Source: Actinomycetes bacterium (GTDB lineage Bacteria > Actinomycetota > Acidimicrobiia > Acidimicrobiales > Palsa-688). From it: DNA of 8,264 nt. The position numbers and the translations under genes were made by a program. Below, piece by piece: positions 1 to 6,366 of the stretch. Within the stretch, counting starts at the first letter, position 1. The number at the start of each line of letters is the position of its first letter. The notes beneath the pieces are model-generated. The model was given only the letters and a program-made list of their open reading frames with translations. It had not been told where the DNA came from and did not search any database. The stretch is from assembly GCA_021846485.1 (NCBI GenBank), contig JAJZWW010000126.1, positions 1-8,264 on the forward strand, given 5' to 3'.

Positions 1-558
1 TCCGATCTCACCGAGCTGCAGATGACCGACACCGAGGTCTCCGACGCGTCCGAGCGCGAGGGCGTCGGTCACCCGCTCGTCGCCGCCCTTCTCCTGGCCA
101 AGAAGGCGGTGGCCCGCGAACGGCAGGTATCGCTCAGGGTCGGGGCGGCAACGTCGGTGCACGGCGAGCTGCTCCACCCCACCGACCTCGTGACGGTGAT
201 CGGCAACCTGGTGGACAACGCCATCGACGCCACCCGCGACCGCGACCCGGCGTGGGTCGAGGTGGTGCTGCGCTCCCAGGGCACCGACCTGGAGATCACC
301 GTCGCCGACTCCGGTGGCGGGGTGCCGCCCCAACTGCGCAGCAAGATCTTCGTCGACGGCTACTCGACCAAGAGCTCCCCAGCGGGCATGCGCCGCGGCT
401 TGGGCCTGGCCGTGCTGCACCAGCTCGTCCGGCGCCGAGGCGGGGAGGTGACCGTCGGGTCAGACCTGCGCAGCGGCGGCGCGAGCTTCACGGTATCCCT
501 GCCCGGCGCCGTGTCGCCGGTGTCGGTGAGCCGGCTGTCGATCCCGGTGACGGGATGA
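1..558 (+). CDS. Sensor histidine kinase, CitA/DcuS family, C-terminal part (5' end outside window)
   Basis: The frame is open from base 1, so the gene begins upstream; 185 residues are visible. They hold the end of the dimerisation/phosphoacceptor region and the whole ATP-binding catalytic (HATPase_c) domain. Visible motifs, numbered from the first codon in the window: HPLVAALLLAKKAVARER (24-41), the typical CitA/DcuS stretch before the ATPase; N-box GNLVDNAIDAT (68-78) with N69 and N73; G1 box DSGGGV (103-108); the family's IFxxGxSTK-like segment KIFVDGYSTK (115-124); G2 box RGLGLAV (132-138). The ATP-binding residues are intact, so the kinase should be active. The phosphoaccepting histidine and the sensor domain lie outside the window. 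The gene ends in an ATGA overlap with the response regulator, so the two are translationally coupled partners. Family members sense citrate or C4-dicarboxylates at the membrane; the ligand here cannot be read from this fragment. Confidence 0.93.
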   Translation, partial: SDLTELQMTDTEVSDASEREGVGHPLVAALLLAKKAVARERQVSLRVGAATSVHGELLHPTDLVTVIGNLVDNAIDATRDRDPAWVEVVLRSQGTDLEITVADSGGGVPPQLRSKIFVDGYSTKSSPAGMRRGLGLAVLHQLVRRRGGEVTVGSDLRSGGASFTVSLPGAVSPVSVSRLSIPVTG

Positions 559-1229
559 CCCTGGGGGTGCTGGTCGTCGACGACGACTTCCGGGTGGCGT
601 CGCTGCACCGCGCCTACGTCGAACGAGTCGAGGGCTTCCGGGTGGTCGGAGAGGCCCACTCCGGCTCGGAGGCGCTCGACGAGGTGGCAGCCCGCCGGCC
701 GGACCTGATGTTGCTCGACATCTACCTGCCGGACATCTCCGGGTTGGAGCTCCTGCGGCGCCTCCGCCGGGGTGACGGTCCGAGCACCGACGTGGTCGTG
801 ATCACCGCGGCCCGCGACTCGGCCACGGTGCGCGAGTCGCTCCAAGGGGGCACCCTCAGCTACCTGGTCAAGCCGTTCAGCTTCGCCCGCTTCAGCGAGG
901 TGCTGACCGCCTACCGTGCCATGCGCCACAAGCTGTCCGCCCAACAGGGGGAGGTGAGCCAGCGAGAGATCGACGAGCTCTACGCGGCGGTCCGCAGCGA
1001 GCCTCAGCGGGAGCTCCCGAAGGGCCACTCGCCCCAGACCCTCGGGCTGATCGTGGAGACCCTGAGAGGTGCCGGCGACGCCCTCTCCTGCGAGGAGGTG
1101 GCCCGCCGCAGCGGCATCAGCCGGGCGACCGCCCAGCGCTACTTGTCCCACCTCGCCCGCATCGGCCGGGTCGAGCTCTCCCTGCGCTACGGCTCGGGGC
1201 GCCCCGAGCACCGCTACCGCTGGCCCTGA
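555..1229 (+). CDS. Response regulator, CitB/DcuR (CitT/DpiA) family
   Basis: A 224-aa two-domain regulator. The N-terminal receiver domain (about 3-122) has the acidic pocket VVDDD (7-11), the phosphoacceptor D55 in LLDIYLP, T84 in VVITAA and K106 in YLVKP, so all residues needed for phosphorylation are present. The C-terminal part (about 155-224) carries a helix-turn-helix, SCEEVARRSGISRATAQRYLSHL (178-200), followed by a wing-like GRVELSLRYGSGRPEHRYRW; this is the CitB/DcuR-type HTH, not the OmpR or LuxR type. The ATG at 555 sits inside the ATGA overlap with the kinase stop, which fixes the start. In known pairs of this family (CitAB, DcuSR) the regulator activates genes for uptake or use of citrate, fumarate or malate. 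No transporter is in view, so the target is unknown; it may lie upstream of the kinase. Confidence 0.93.
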   Translation: MTLGVLVVDDDFRVASLHRAYVERVEGFRVVGEAHSGSEALDEVAARRPDLMLLDIYLPDISGLELLRRLRRGDGPSTDVVVITAARDSATVRESLQGGTLSYLVKPFSFARFSEVLTAYRAMRHKLSAQQGEVSQREIDELYAAVRSEPQRELPKGHSPQTLGLIVETLRGAGDALSCEEVARRSGISRATAQRYLSHLARIGRVELSLRYGSGRPEHRYRWP

Positions 1230-1230
1230 C

Positions 1231-1244
1231 CCGCCGGCCGGCGG
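1231..1244. terminator. Perfect palindrome between two convergent stop codons, possible bidirectional terminator
   Basis: The 16 bases between the response regulator stop (1229) and the minus-strand regulator stop (1246) contain CCGCCGGCCGGCGG, which reads the same on both strands. It can form a 5-bp all-GC stem with a GGCC loop. The position between converging genes fits a shared terminator, but there is no T-run on either side and the stem is short. In DNA this GC-rich, chance is a real alternative. Confidence 0.25.
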
Positions 1245-1245
1245 C

Positions 1246-3093
1246 CTACGAGCTGCGGCGGGCCCGGAGGCCGTGGCTCCGGTCGTCGAGCAGACCGAGC
1301 ACGTCCTCCCGCCGGAAGCGCAGGTGACCGCCGATCGTCCGCAGGCTGGGCAGCTTGCCCGAAGCCGCCCAGTTGATGACCGTCCGCTCGGTGACGTCGA
1401 AGAGCACCGCCACCTCGTGGCTGCGCAGCAGCTGCTGGCCGTCGGGTGCCGAGCCCGGCCGGCGCAGGCTCACCAGCCCGCCGAGCGGGTCGTGGCGGGC
1501 GGCCACCTCTAGCACCCCCGGGGCCTTGCCCCGGCCGTCGCCGAAGCCTGCATCGGCGACGGATCCGGCGGACCCCCCGGGCTGCGCCGCCGAGGTGGGA
1601 TCCGCGTGACCCGGCTGGACGCCGGGAAGGCGACGGAGCTGGGCGAGGTGCTCGGCAGCCTGGCGGGCGACCGCTGCGAGGGCCCGCTGCTCCCGGCGGG
1701 TCGCCTGGCGCAACCACCGGTCGAGCACCACCACCACCCCGAGGACCGGGCCGCCGTCCTGGCCGAGAGCTACCCCGTAGGCCCAGCGAAGGTTGTGGGG
1801 CGGTCCCCCGAGCGGTGAGCGGGACAGCTCCGGGTGCAGGGTCAGGTCGGCGATCTCCACCGGCCCGCGGCGCGCGGCGATCAGGTCGAACAGCCGGCGG
1901 TCGTCGAGGCCGGTGCGGACCTCGAAGCCGTACGACAGGGTCCGCCACTGCCCGGGGGCCTGGGGGACCGACAACAAGGCAAGCTGGGTCTGGCACGACA
2001 GGGCGGCCAGGACGAGCAGGTCGGCGAAGACCTGGCCGACCTGCGGGGAACCCCCGGCCTCGGGCCCGCCGGCGCCGCGGTGGAAGGGTCGGGTGGACCC
2101 GAGTGACGACCGGCGCAGCTGGTCCCGGGCGCCCGCCAGGTAGTCGCGGGCGACTCCCGCGCCCGGAGGCAGGGCGGAGGCGACCGCGTCCACCAGCCCA
2201 GCCACCCCGGCGTCGCCGGGCTGGCCCGAGCGGCCGTGGCGCTCCCGGGCGAGGTGCTCGTCCAAGATCCCCGGCTCCTCGAGCACGACGGCAGCGAGGA
2301 GCTGGTCCACCAGGGCGTGAGCCGCCCGCCGGGCCCAAGCGGCGTCCCCGGCGGTAGCGCCCGCGTCCACCATGGCCGGCCGGGCTGCCTCGAGCTCACG
2401 GTAGGCGGGCGGCAGCGGGAGCGGGGCGACCGGATCGGGAGCCTCCTCGCGCCAGGCGGCGAGGGTCCCGACCACCTCGCTCAGGCCGGCGGCCCAGCCG
2501 GCGGCACCGACCCTCCGGTTGCGGCGCCCGCGCGGGCCGAAGGCGGGACCCCAGGACAGGACAGGGATCCCCCCGGCGTGGGCGACGCCGAGGGCGGGAA
2601 GCAGGCCGAGCAGGTCACCGGGATCGTGGGCGGTGACGACGACCGCCTGGGGACGGCACGCCCGCACGAGGGCGGCGAGCTCCCCGGCGGAGTCAGCTCC
2701 GCTCACCTGCTGGACCGACCAGCCAGCGGCGCTGGCCGCCTCCGCGAGCGCCTCGGAGCGCAGCAGGTCGGCGGGACCGGCTGGGCCGAGCACGCACAGC
2801 GCTCCCCACGACCCTGCGGGAGCGGGTGAGCCCGGGGGGCAGGCGCGGGAGGATCCGACGACCGCGCGGCGGGCCAGGGCCGCTGCGGCCGAAGCCACCG
2901 CCCGGTCCACCTCGCCGGCGGCGGACCGAGCGTCGACGCGCTCCCATGCGGGCAGCACGGTGCGGTCGAAGACCTCCTCGAGGGGGGTCCCGGTCCCGGC
3001 CAGGGCTTCGACCGCGGAGGCCACGGCGACCGGGTCGAGGCGCTGGAGGTCGTCGGCCAGGGCGTCCAGGGGGGCGGGAGGCGATGCAACCAT
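1246..3093 (-). CDS. Multidomain regulator: cobalamin-binding-like module, GAF-like domain, BldC/excisionase-type HTH
   Basis: A 615-aa protein. Residues 8-78 look like the helical cap of MerR/MetH-type B12-binding modules (LPAWERVDARSAAGEVDRAVASAA at 47-70 parallels the usual L-P-x-x-x-x-V-G-x-x-W-x-x-G-E pattern). Residues 96-215 look like the Rossmann-type B12 domain (LCVLGPAGPADLLRSEALAEAASAAGW, then PQAVVVTAHDPGD). The expected contacts (W, EH and the DxHxxG ligand histidine) are not where they should be, so cobalamin binding is doubtful. Residues 225-335 are a helical region. Residues 350-487 look like a GAF sensor. The stretch 490-550 is a low-complexity Gly/Pro/Ala linker. Residues 554-604 are a MerR-superfamily HTH of BldC/Xis type (LLRSHEVAVLFDVTERTV, then GKLPSLRTIGGHLRFRREDV). 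It is probably a soluble transcription factor with two sensory domains. The ATG at 3093 is the first plausible start after the thiL stop; its Shine-Dalgarno is weak (GGTGA about 15 bases upstream). It lies 58 bases behind thiL. Domain calls are from motifs read by eye: HTH sure, GAF likely, degenerate B12 fold moderately sure. Confidence 0.85.
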   Translation of the reverse strand: MVASPPAPLDALADDLQRLDPVAVASAVEALAGTGTPLEEVFDRTVLPAWERVDARSAAGEVDRAVASAAAALARRAVVGSSRACPPGSPAPAGSWGALCVLGPAGPADLLRSEALAEAASAAGWSVQQVSGADSAGELAALVRACRPQAVVVTAHDPGDLLGLLPALGVAHAGGIPVLSWGPAFGPRGRRNRRVGAAGWAAGLSEVVGTLAAWREEAPDPVAPLPLPPAYRELEAARPAMVDAGATAGDAAWARRAAHALVDQLLAAVVLEEPGILDEHLARERHGRSGQPGDAGVAGLVDAVASALPPGAGVARDYLAGARDQLRRSSLGSTRPFHRGAGGPEAGGSPQVGQVFADLLVLAALSCQTQLALLSVPQAPGQWRTLSYGFEVRTGLDDRRLFDLIAARRGPVEIADLTLHPELSRSPLGGPPHNLRWAYGVALGQDGGPVLGVVVVLDRWLRQATRREQRALAAVARQAAEHLAQLRRLPGVQPGHADPTSAAQPGGSAGSVADAGFGDGRGKAPGVLEVAARHDPLGGLVSLRRPGSAPDGQQLLRSHEVAVLFDVTERTVINWAASGKLPSLRTIGGHLRFRREDVLGLLDDRSHGLRARRSS

Positions 3094-3151
3094 GGGAGCT
3101 GTTTCGTCACCGCCGAGCGGCAGCTTGAGGAAGTTCAGGAATCCCCGGAGA

Positions 3152-4057
3152 TCAGCGACGGTGCTCCCAGCCGAGGCGGGCGAGCGGTCGGCCCCGCAGG
3201 GTTCCGGTCCCGGCTCGGGAAGTGCAGGACCCGACTCTCTCCGGCGGGGTGAGCCCGGAGAAGGCGGCGGCGACTGCGGCGGCCTCGGGGGCGGCGAAGA
3301 CCAGCTGGTAGTCCTCCCCACCCCCGAGCGCCTCCTCCGGCCGGGCGCCGGCGGCAACCGGCACTCCGTCGAGCTCGAAGCCAACCCCGGACGCCTCCGC
3401 CAGCTGCCACAGGTCCCCGGCGAAGCCGTCGGAGACGTCCACCATCGCGGTCGCCCCCGCCCGGCGGGCCGCCCGGCCCTCCTCGAGCCGGGGGCGGGGC
3501 CGAGCGTGGGCGGAGACCAGCTCCGGGCCGCCGGGCGCGTCGCCGGAGCGCAGGAGGCGCAGGCCAGCAGCCGAGGCCCCGAGCGGGCCGGTCACCCAGA
3601 TGGCGTCACCGGGGCGGGCGCCGGAGCGCAGCACCGCGGGGCCGTCGACCCAGCCGGTCACCGCGATGGCGACGACCGTCGTCGGCGAGTCGACCAGGTC
3701 GCCTCCCACCACCGGACAGCGGTACTCGGAGGCGGCGGCGGCGATCCCGTCGTAGAGCAGGTCGAGGTCGAGCGCCGGCGGGCCGGCGACGGTCACCACG
3801 CAGTGGGCGGGCACCCCTCCCATGGCGGCGACGTCGCTCAGGTTGGCGACCATCGCCCGCCAGCCCAGGTCGTCCAGGCCGAGGAGCGACAGGTCGGCGT
3901 GCACCCCTTCGACCACCGCGTCGGCGGCGAGCAGCATCCGGGACCCTGGCGGCGGCGGGACGAGGACCGCGGCGTCGTCGCCGATCCACACCTCGCCGGG
4001 CCCGGGGCCCGGCAACCTCCGGCGGAGCGCTTCGACGGCGGCCAGCTCGCCGGTCAA
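3152..4057 (-). CDS. thiL: Thiamine-monophosphate kinase ThiL
   Basis: ThiL phosphorylates thiamine monophosphate with ATP to give thiamine diphosphate, the last step of cofactor synthesis, in the cytoplasm. From the TTG at 4057 the protein is 301 aa, near the usual family length. It opens with TGELAAVEALRRRL, matching the normal ThiL N-terminus (G-E-F-x-L-I-x). Motifs: IGDDAAVL (25-32), AADAVVEGVHAD (44-55) with metal-binding aspartates, the WRAMVANLSDVAAMGG segment (66-80), GGDL (118-121), DVSDG (207-211) and GGGEDYQLVF (245-254). All signature residues of the PurM/ThiL fold that I can check are present. TTG at 4057 is preferred because GAGGG lies 5 bases upstream and the protein then begins where the family begins; ATG at 4105 would add 16 basic residues (PRTLKRRGRRYPRVP) and has no evident ribosome site. 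It diverges from pckG and is probably cotranscribed with the downstream regulator. No TPP riboswitch is apparent upstream. Confidence 0.93.
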   Translation of the reverse strand: MTGELAAVEALRRRLPGPGPGEVWIGDDAAVLVPPPPGSRMLLAADAVVEGVHADLSLLGLDDLGWRAMVANLSDVAAMGGVPAHCVVTVAGPPALDLDLLYDGIAAAASEYRCPVVGGDLVDSPTTVVAIAVTGWVDGPAVLRSGARPGDAIWVTGPLGASAAGLRLLRSGDAPGGPELVSAHARPRPRLEEGRAARRAGATAMVDVSDGFAGDLWQLAEASGVGFELDGVPVAAGARPEEALGGGEDYQLVFAAPEAAAVAAAFSGLTPPERVGSCTSRAGTGTLRGRPLARLGWEHRR

Positions 4058-4062
4058 GGGAA

Positions 4063-4067
4063 CCCTC
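4063..4067 (-). promoter_or_regulatory. Ribosome binding site deciding the TTG start of thiL
   Basis: On the minus strand GAGGG stands 5 bases before TTG (4057-4055). It is the only good Shine-Dalgarno near the start of thiL and favours TTG over the upstream ATG at 4105. Confidence 0.55.
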
Positions 4068-4140
4068 GGGTAACGTCGTCCACGCCGCTTGAGCGTACGA
4101 GGCATCGGTCGACGGGGATCGAGGATCAGATGACGCCGAC

Positions 4141-4187
4141 GAGGGTAGCCAACAGCCGTGGGCCCGGACCAGATCCGGGCGACCCTC
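4141..4187 (+). promoter_or_regulatory. Nested inverted repeat in the presumed pckG leader
   Basis: GCCCGGA (4162-4168) and TCCGGGC (4174-4180) are perfect inverted repeats forming a 7-bp stem with a CCAGA loop. Outside them GAGGGT (4141-4146) pairs perfectly with ACCCTC (4182-4187). The outer 3' arm ends 19 bases before the Shine-Dalgarno of pckG. If transcribed, this would fold as a two-part stem in the leader; as DNA it could be an operator. There is no terminator-like T-run. Function is unknown, and pairing by chance is possible in GC-rich sequence. Confidence 0.35.
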
Positions 4188-4206
4188 ACGCCCCGGCCCG
4201 ACAACC

Positions 4207-4213
4207 GAGGAGG
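4207..4213 (+). promoter_or_regulatory. Strong Shine-Dalgarno before the TTG start of pckG
   Basis: GAGGAGG stands 5 bases before TTG at 4219. It is the best ribosome site in the window and decides the start against the in-frame GTG at 4225. Confidence 0.8.
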
Positions 4214-4218
4214 CATCC

Positions 4219-6030
4219 TTGACCGTGACTTCCACGCGACCGCTGTCCACCAACCCTCGACTGCTCGCCTGGGTCGAGGAGTGGGCCGAGCTCACCACCC
4301 CCGACCGGGTCGAGTGGTGCGACGGGTCGGCGGAGGAGTACGACACCCTGGCCGCCGGGCTGGTGGAGGCCGGGACCTTCACCCGCCTGTCGGACGCCAA
4401 GCGGCCCAACAGCTACTGGGCCCGCTCGGACCCCGGTGACGTCGCCCGGGTCGAGGACCGGACGTTCATCTGCAGCGAGGCGGAGGCCGACGCCGGGGCC
4501 ACCAACAACTGGCGCCCGCCGGCGGAGATGCGCTCCACCCTGAGGGACCTCTACCGGGGGTGCATGCGGGGCCGGACGATGTACGTGGTGCCATTCTCGA
4601 TGGGCCCGCTCGGATCGCCGATCGCCCACGTCGGCGTGCAGCTCACCGACTCTCCCTACGTGGTGGTGAGCATGCGGATCATGACCCGCATGGGGACCGG
4701 CGCGCTGGAAGTGCTCGGAGACCGCGGCGAGTGGGTGCCCTGCGTGCACTCCGTTGGAGCCCCGCTCGAGCCGGGAGAGGCGGACGTCGCCTGGCCCTGC
4801 GACGCCGAGCGCAAGTACATCGTCCACTTCCCCGAGACCCGGGAGATCTGGTCCTACGGCTCGGGCTACGGAGGCAACGCCCTGCTCGGCAAGAAGTGCT
4901 TCGCCCTGCGGATCGCGTCGGTCATGGCCCGCGACGACGACTGGCTCGCCGAGCACATGCTGATCGTCAAGCTCACCTCCCCGGCTGGTGACGTGCGCTA
5001 CGTGACCGGGGCGTTCCCCTCGGCCTGCGGCAAGACCAACCTGGCGATGCTGGTCCCGTCCCTGCCGGGTTGGAAGGTGGAGACCGTCGGCGACGACATC
5101 TGCTGGATGAAGATCGGCGCCGACGGCCGGCTACGAGCGATCAACCCCGAGCACGGGTTCTTCGGCGTGGCCCCGGGCACCAACGACCGGACCAACCGCA
5201 ACGCGATGCTCACCCTGTCGGCCAACTCCATCTTCACCAACACCGCCCTCACCGACGACGGCGACGTGTGGTGGGAGGCGATGACCGACGACCCGCCCGC
5301 CCACCTGACCGACTGGAGGGGTAAGAGCTGGACGCCCGGCTGCGGGCGCAAGGCGGCCCACCCCAACGCCCGCTTCACCGCCCCTGCCTCCCAGGACCCG
5401 GCGATCGCCCCCGAGTGGGAGGACCCCGAGGGCGTGCCGATCTCGGCGATCCTCTTCGGCGGCCGCCGCTCGAGCGTGGTGCCGCTGGTCACCGAGGCCC
5501 GCGACTGGGCCCACGGAGTGTTCCTCGGGTCGATCATGGCATCGGAGACGACCGCCGCGGCCACCGGGGCGGTGGGCGAGCTGAGGCGTGACCCGTTCGC
5601 GATGCTGCCGTTCTGCGGCTACAACATGGCTGACTACCTGGGGCACTGGCTGCGCATGGGAGGCCTGCTGGCCGACGACGCCCGGCCGAGGATCTTCTAT
5701 GTCAACTGGTTCCGCACCGATGCCGACGGCCGCTTCCTATGGCCCGGCTTCGGCGACAACAGCCGAGTGCTCGAGTGGGTCTTCGAGCGCTGCGCCGGCC
5801 GCGCCGAGGCGGTCGAGACCCCGATCGGCATGGTGCCCACCCCCGGGGCCATCCCGACCGGCGGCCTGGGGCTCGCCCCCGCCGACCTGGAGACGCTCCT
5901 GTCGGTGGACCCCGAGGAGTGGCGGACCGAGGTCCCGGGCATCGAGGAGCACTACCGGGCCCTGGGCGACCGGCTCCCCGGGGCATTGTGGGAGCAGCTC
6001 GACGACCTGCGCTCCAGGCTGGGCCGATGA
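4219..6030 (+). CDS. pckG: Phosphoenolpyruvate carboxykinase, GTP-dependent
   Basis: PEPCK converts oxaloacetate and GTP to PEP, CO2 and GDP, the entry step of gluconeogenesis (in some actinobacteria also run in the carboxylating direction). At 603 aa it has the full length of the GTP-type family and no similarity in motif order to the shorter ATP-type enzyme. Visible signatures: YGSGYGGNALLGKKCFALRIAS (213-234), a substrate and metal region; kinase-1 P-loop AFPSACGKTNLAM (265-277) with K272 and the hyper-reactive cysteine C270; kinase-2 VGDDICWM (290-297); INPEHGFFGVAPGT (308-321); ASETTAAATG (441-450); RDPFAMLPFCGYNMADYLGHWL (457-478), part of the guanine-binding pocket; NWFR (496-499). All are intact, so it should be active. 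The start is TTG with GAGGAGG at ideal spacing. It ends in an ATGA overlap with a small RAM-domain gene, so the two are translationally coupled. A possible structured leader lies just upstream. Confidence 0.98.
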   Translation: MTVTSTRPLSTNPRLLAWVEEWAELTTPDRVEWCDGSAEEYDTLAAGLVEAGTFTRLSDAKRPNSYWARSDPGDVARVEDRTFICSEAEADAGATNNWRPPAEMRSTLRDLYRGCMRGRTMYVVPFSMGPLGSPIAHVGVQLTDSPYVVVSMRIMTRMGTGALEVLGDRGEWVPCVHSVGAPLEPGEADVAWPCDAERKYIVHFPETREIWSYGSGYGGNALLGKKCFALRIASVMARDDDWLAEHMLIVKLTSPAGDVRYVTGAFPSACGKTNLAMLVPSLPGWKVETVGDDICWMKIGADGRLRAINPEHGFFGVAPGTNDRTNRNAMLTLSANSIFTNTALTDDGDVWWEAMTDDPPAHLTDWRGKSWTPGCGRKAAHPNARFTAPASQDPAIAPEWEDPEGVPISAILFGGRRSSVVPLVTEARDWAHGVFLGSIMASETTAAATGAVGELRRDPFAMLPFCGYNMADYLGHWLRMGGLLADDARPRIFYVNWFRTDADGRFLWPGFGDNSRVLEWVFERCAGRAEAVETPIGMVPTPGAIPTGGLGLAPADLETLLSVDPEEWRTEVPGIEEHYRALGDRLPGALWEQLDDLRSRLGR

Positions 6031-6272
6031 CCGTGCGCGCCTACGTGCTCATCCAGACCGAGGTCGGCCGGGCGGCCGAGGTGGCCGCCCGGGCCCGGGC
6101 GCTGGAAGGGGTGTCCGCCGCCGACGACGTGACCGGTCCCTACGACGTGATCGTCACCGCCGAGGCCGGCTCGGTCGACGAGCTCGGGCGCATGGTGGTG
6201 AGCCGGCTCCAGGTCATCGAGGGCATCACCCGGACCCTGACCTGCCCCGTGGTGGTCCTCGGCGATCGCTAG
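6027..6272 (+). CDS. Stand-alone Lrp/AsnC ligand-binding (RAM) domain protein
   Basis: An 81-aa protein that consists only of the effector-binding and oligomerisation domain of Lrp/AsnC regulators (AsnC_trans_reg, also called RAM). It has no N-terminal helix-turn-helix. The pattern fits the domain: beta strand RAYVLIQTEVG (4-14), helix with V-A-A-R-A (19-23), VSAADDVTGPYDVIVTAEA (29-47) with the conserved G-x-Y-D (37-40), helix SVDELGRMVVSRLQ, then the GITRTLTCPVVV ending typical of the fold. Its ATG lies inside the pckG stop (ATGA). Stand-alone RAM proteins in other bacteria and archaea bind amino acids or co-assemble with full-length Lrp proteins. A role in tuning PEPCK or sensing a gluconeogenic amino acid is inferred from the overlap only; such proteins also occur in other gene contexts. 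Confidence 0.88.
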   Translation: MTVRAYVLIQTEVGRAAEVAARARALEGVSAADDVTGPYDVIVTAEAGSVDELGRMVVSRLQVIEGITRTLTCPVVVLGDR

Positions 6273-6291
6273 CCAGGGGGTGGCGAGCGGG

Positions 6292-6307
6292 CCTCGTACC
6301 GTCGAGG
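6292..6307. repeat. Short inverted repeat upstream of the ribbon-helix-helix gene
   Basis: CCTCG and CGAGG flank TACCGT. Autoregulating ribbon-helix-helix proteins often bind short palindromes upstream of their own gene, and this one lies 60 bases before the ATG at 6367. With arms of only 5 bp it may be chance. Confidence 0.15.
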
Positions 6308-6366
6308 GGCACGTTCTGCCAGAGGCCGCCGGGACCTTCCAGGCGCTGGCCGAGCGTCTGGCCCCG

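Larger units (their letters stand above)
4058..4218. promoter_or_regulatory. Divergent intergenic region between thiL and pckG
   Basis: These 161 bases separate two genes that read away from each other, so promoters for both should lie here. No convincing sigma-70 pair is visible. On the minus strand TTGGCT (about 4155-4150) followed after 17 bases by CTGATC is a weak candidate for thiL. On the plus side only the hairpin region at 4141-4187 and the pckG ribosome site stand out. If the thiL ATG at 4105 is used instead, the gap shrinks to 113 bases. Confidence 0.5.

Noticed and set aside
360..1211. A minus-strand open frame of 283 codons opposite the histidine kinase and response regulator
   Set aside because: The plus strand has all kinase and receiver motifs here; the reverse product has no recognisable pattern.
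1214..2338. A minus-strand open frame of 374 codons in another frame of the regulator gene
   Set aside because: It is extremely rich in Arg/Gly/Pro and lies out of frame with the region that encodes the GAF-like and BldC-like domains.
4089..4117. TTGAGC as a -35 element for pckG
   Set aside because: No -10-like hexamer stands at 16-18 bases; the spacing region is entirely GC-rich.
4058..4150. Possible TPP riboswitch ahead of thiL
   Set aside because: None of the conserved THI-box segments (CUGAGA, ACCUGAUCUGGAUAAUGCC-like) can be found on the minus strand.
2519..4222. A long plus-strand open frame (567 codons) opposite thiL and the regulator
   Set aside because: It is antisense to two well-supported genes, is rich in Arg/Gly/Pro/Ala with no domain pattern, and is of the kind expected from the mirror frames of very GC-rich genes.
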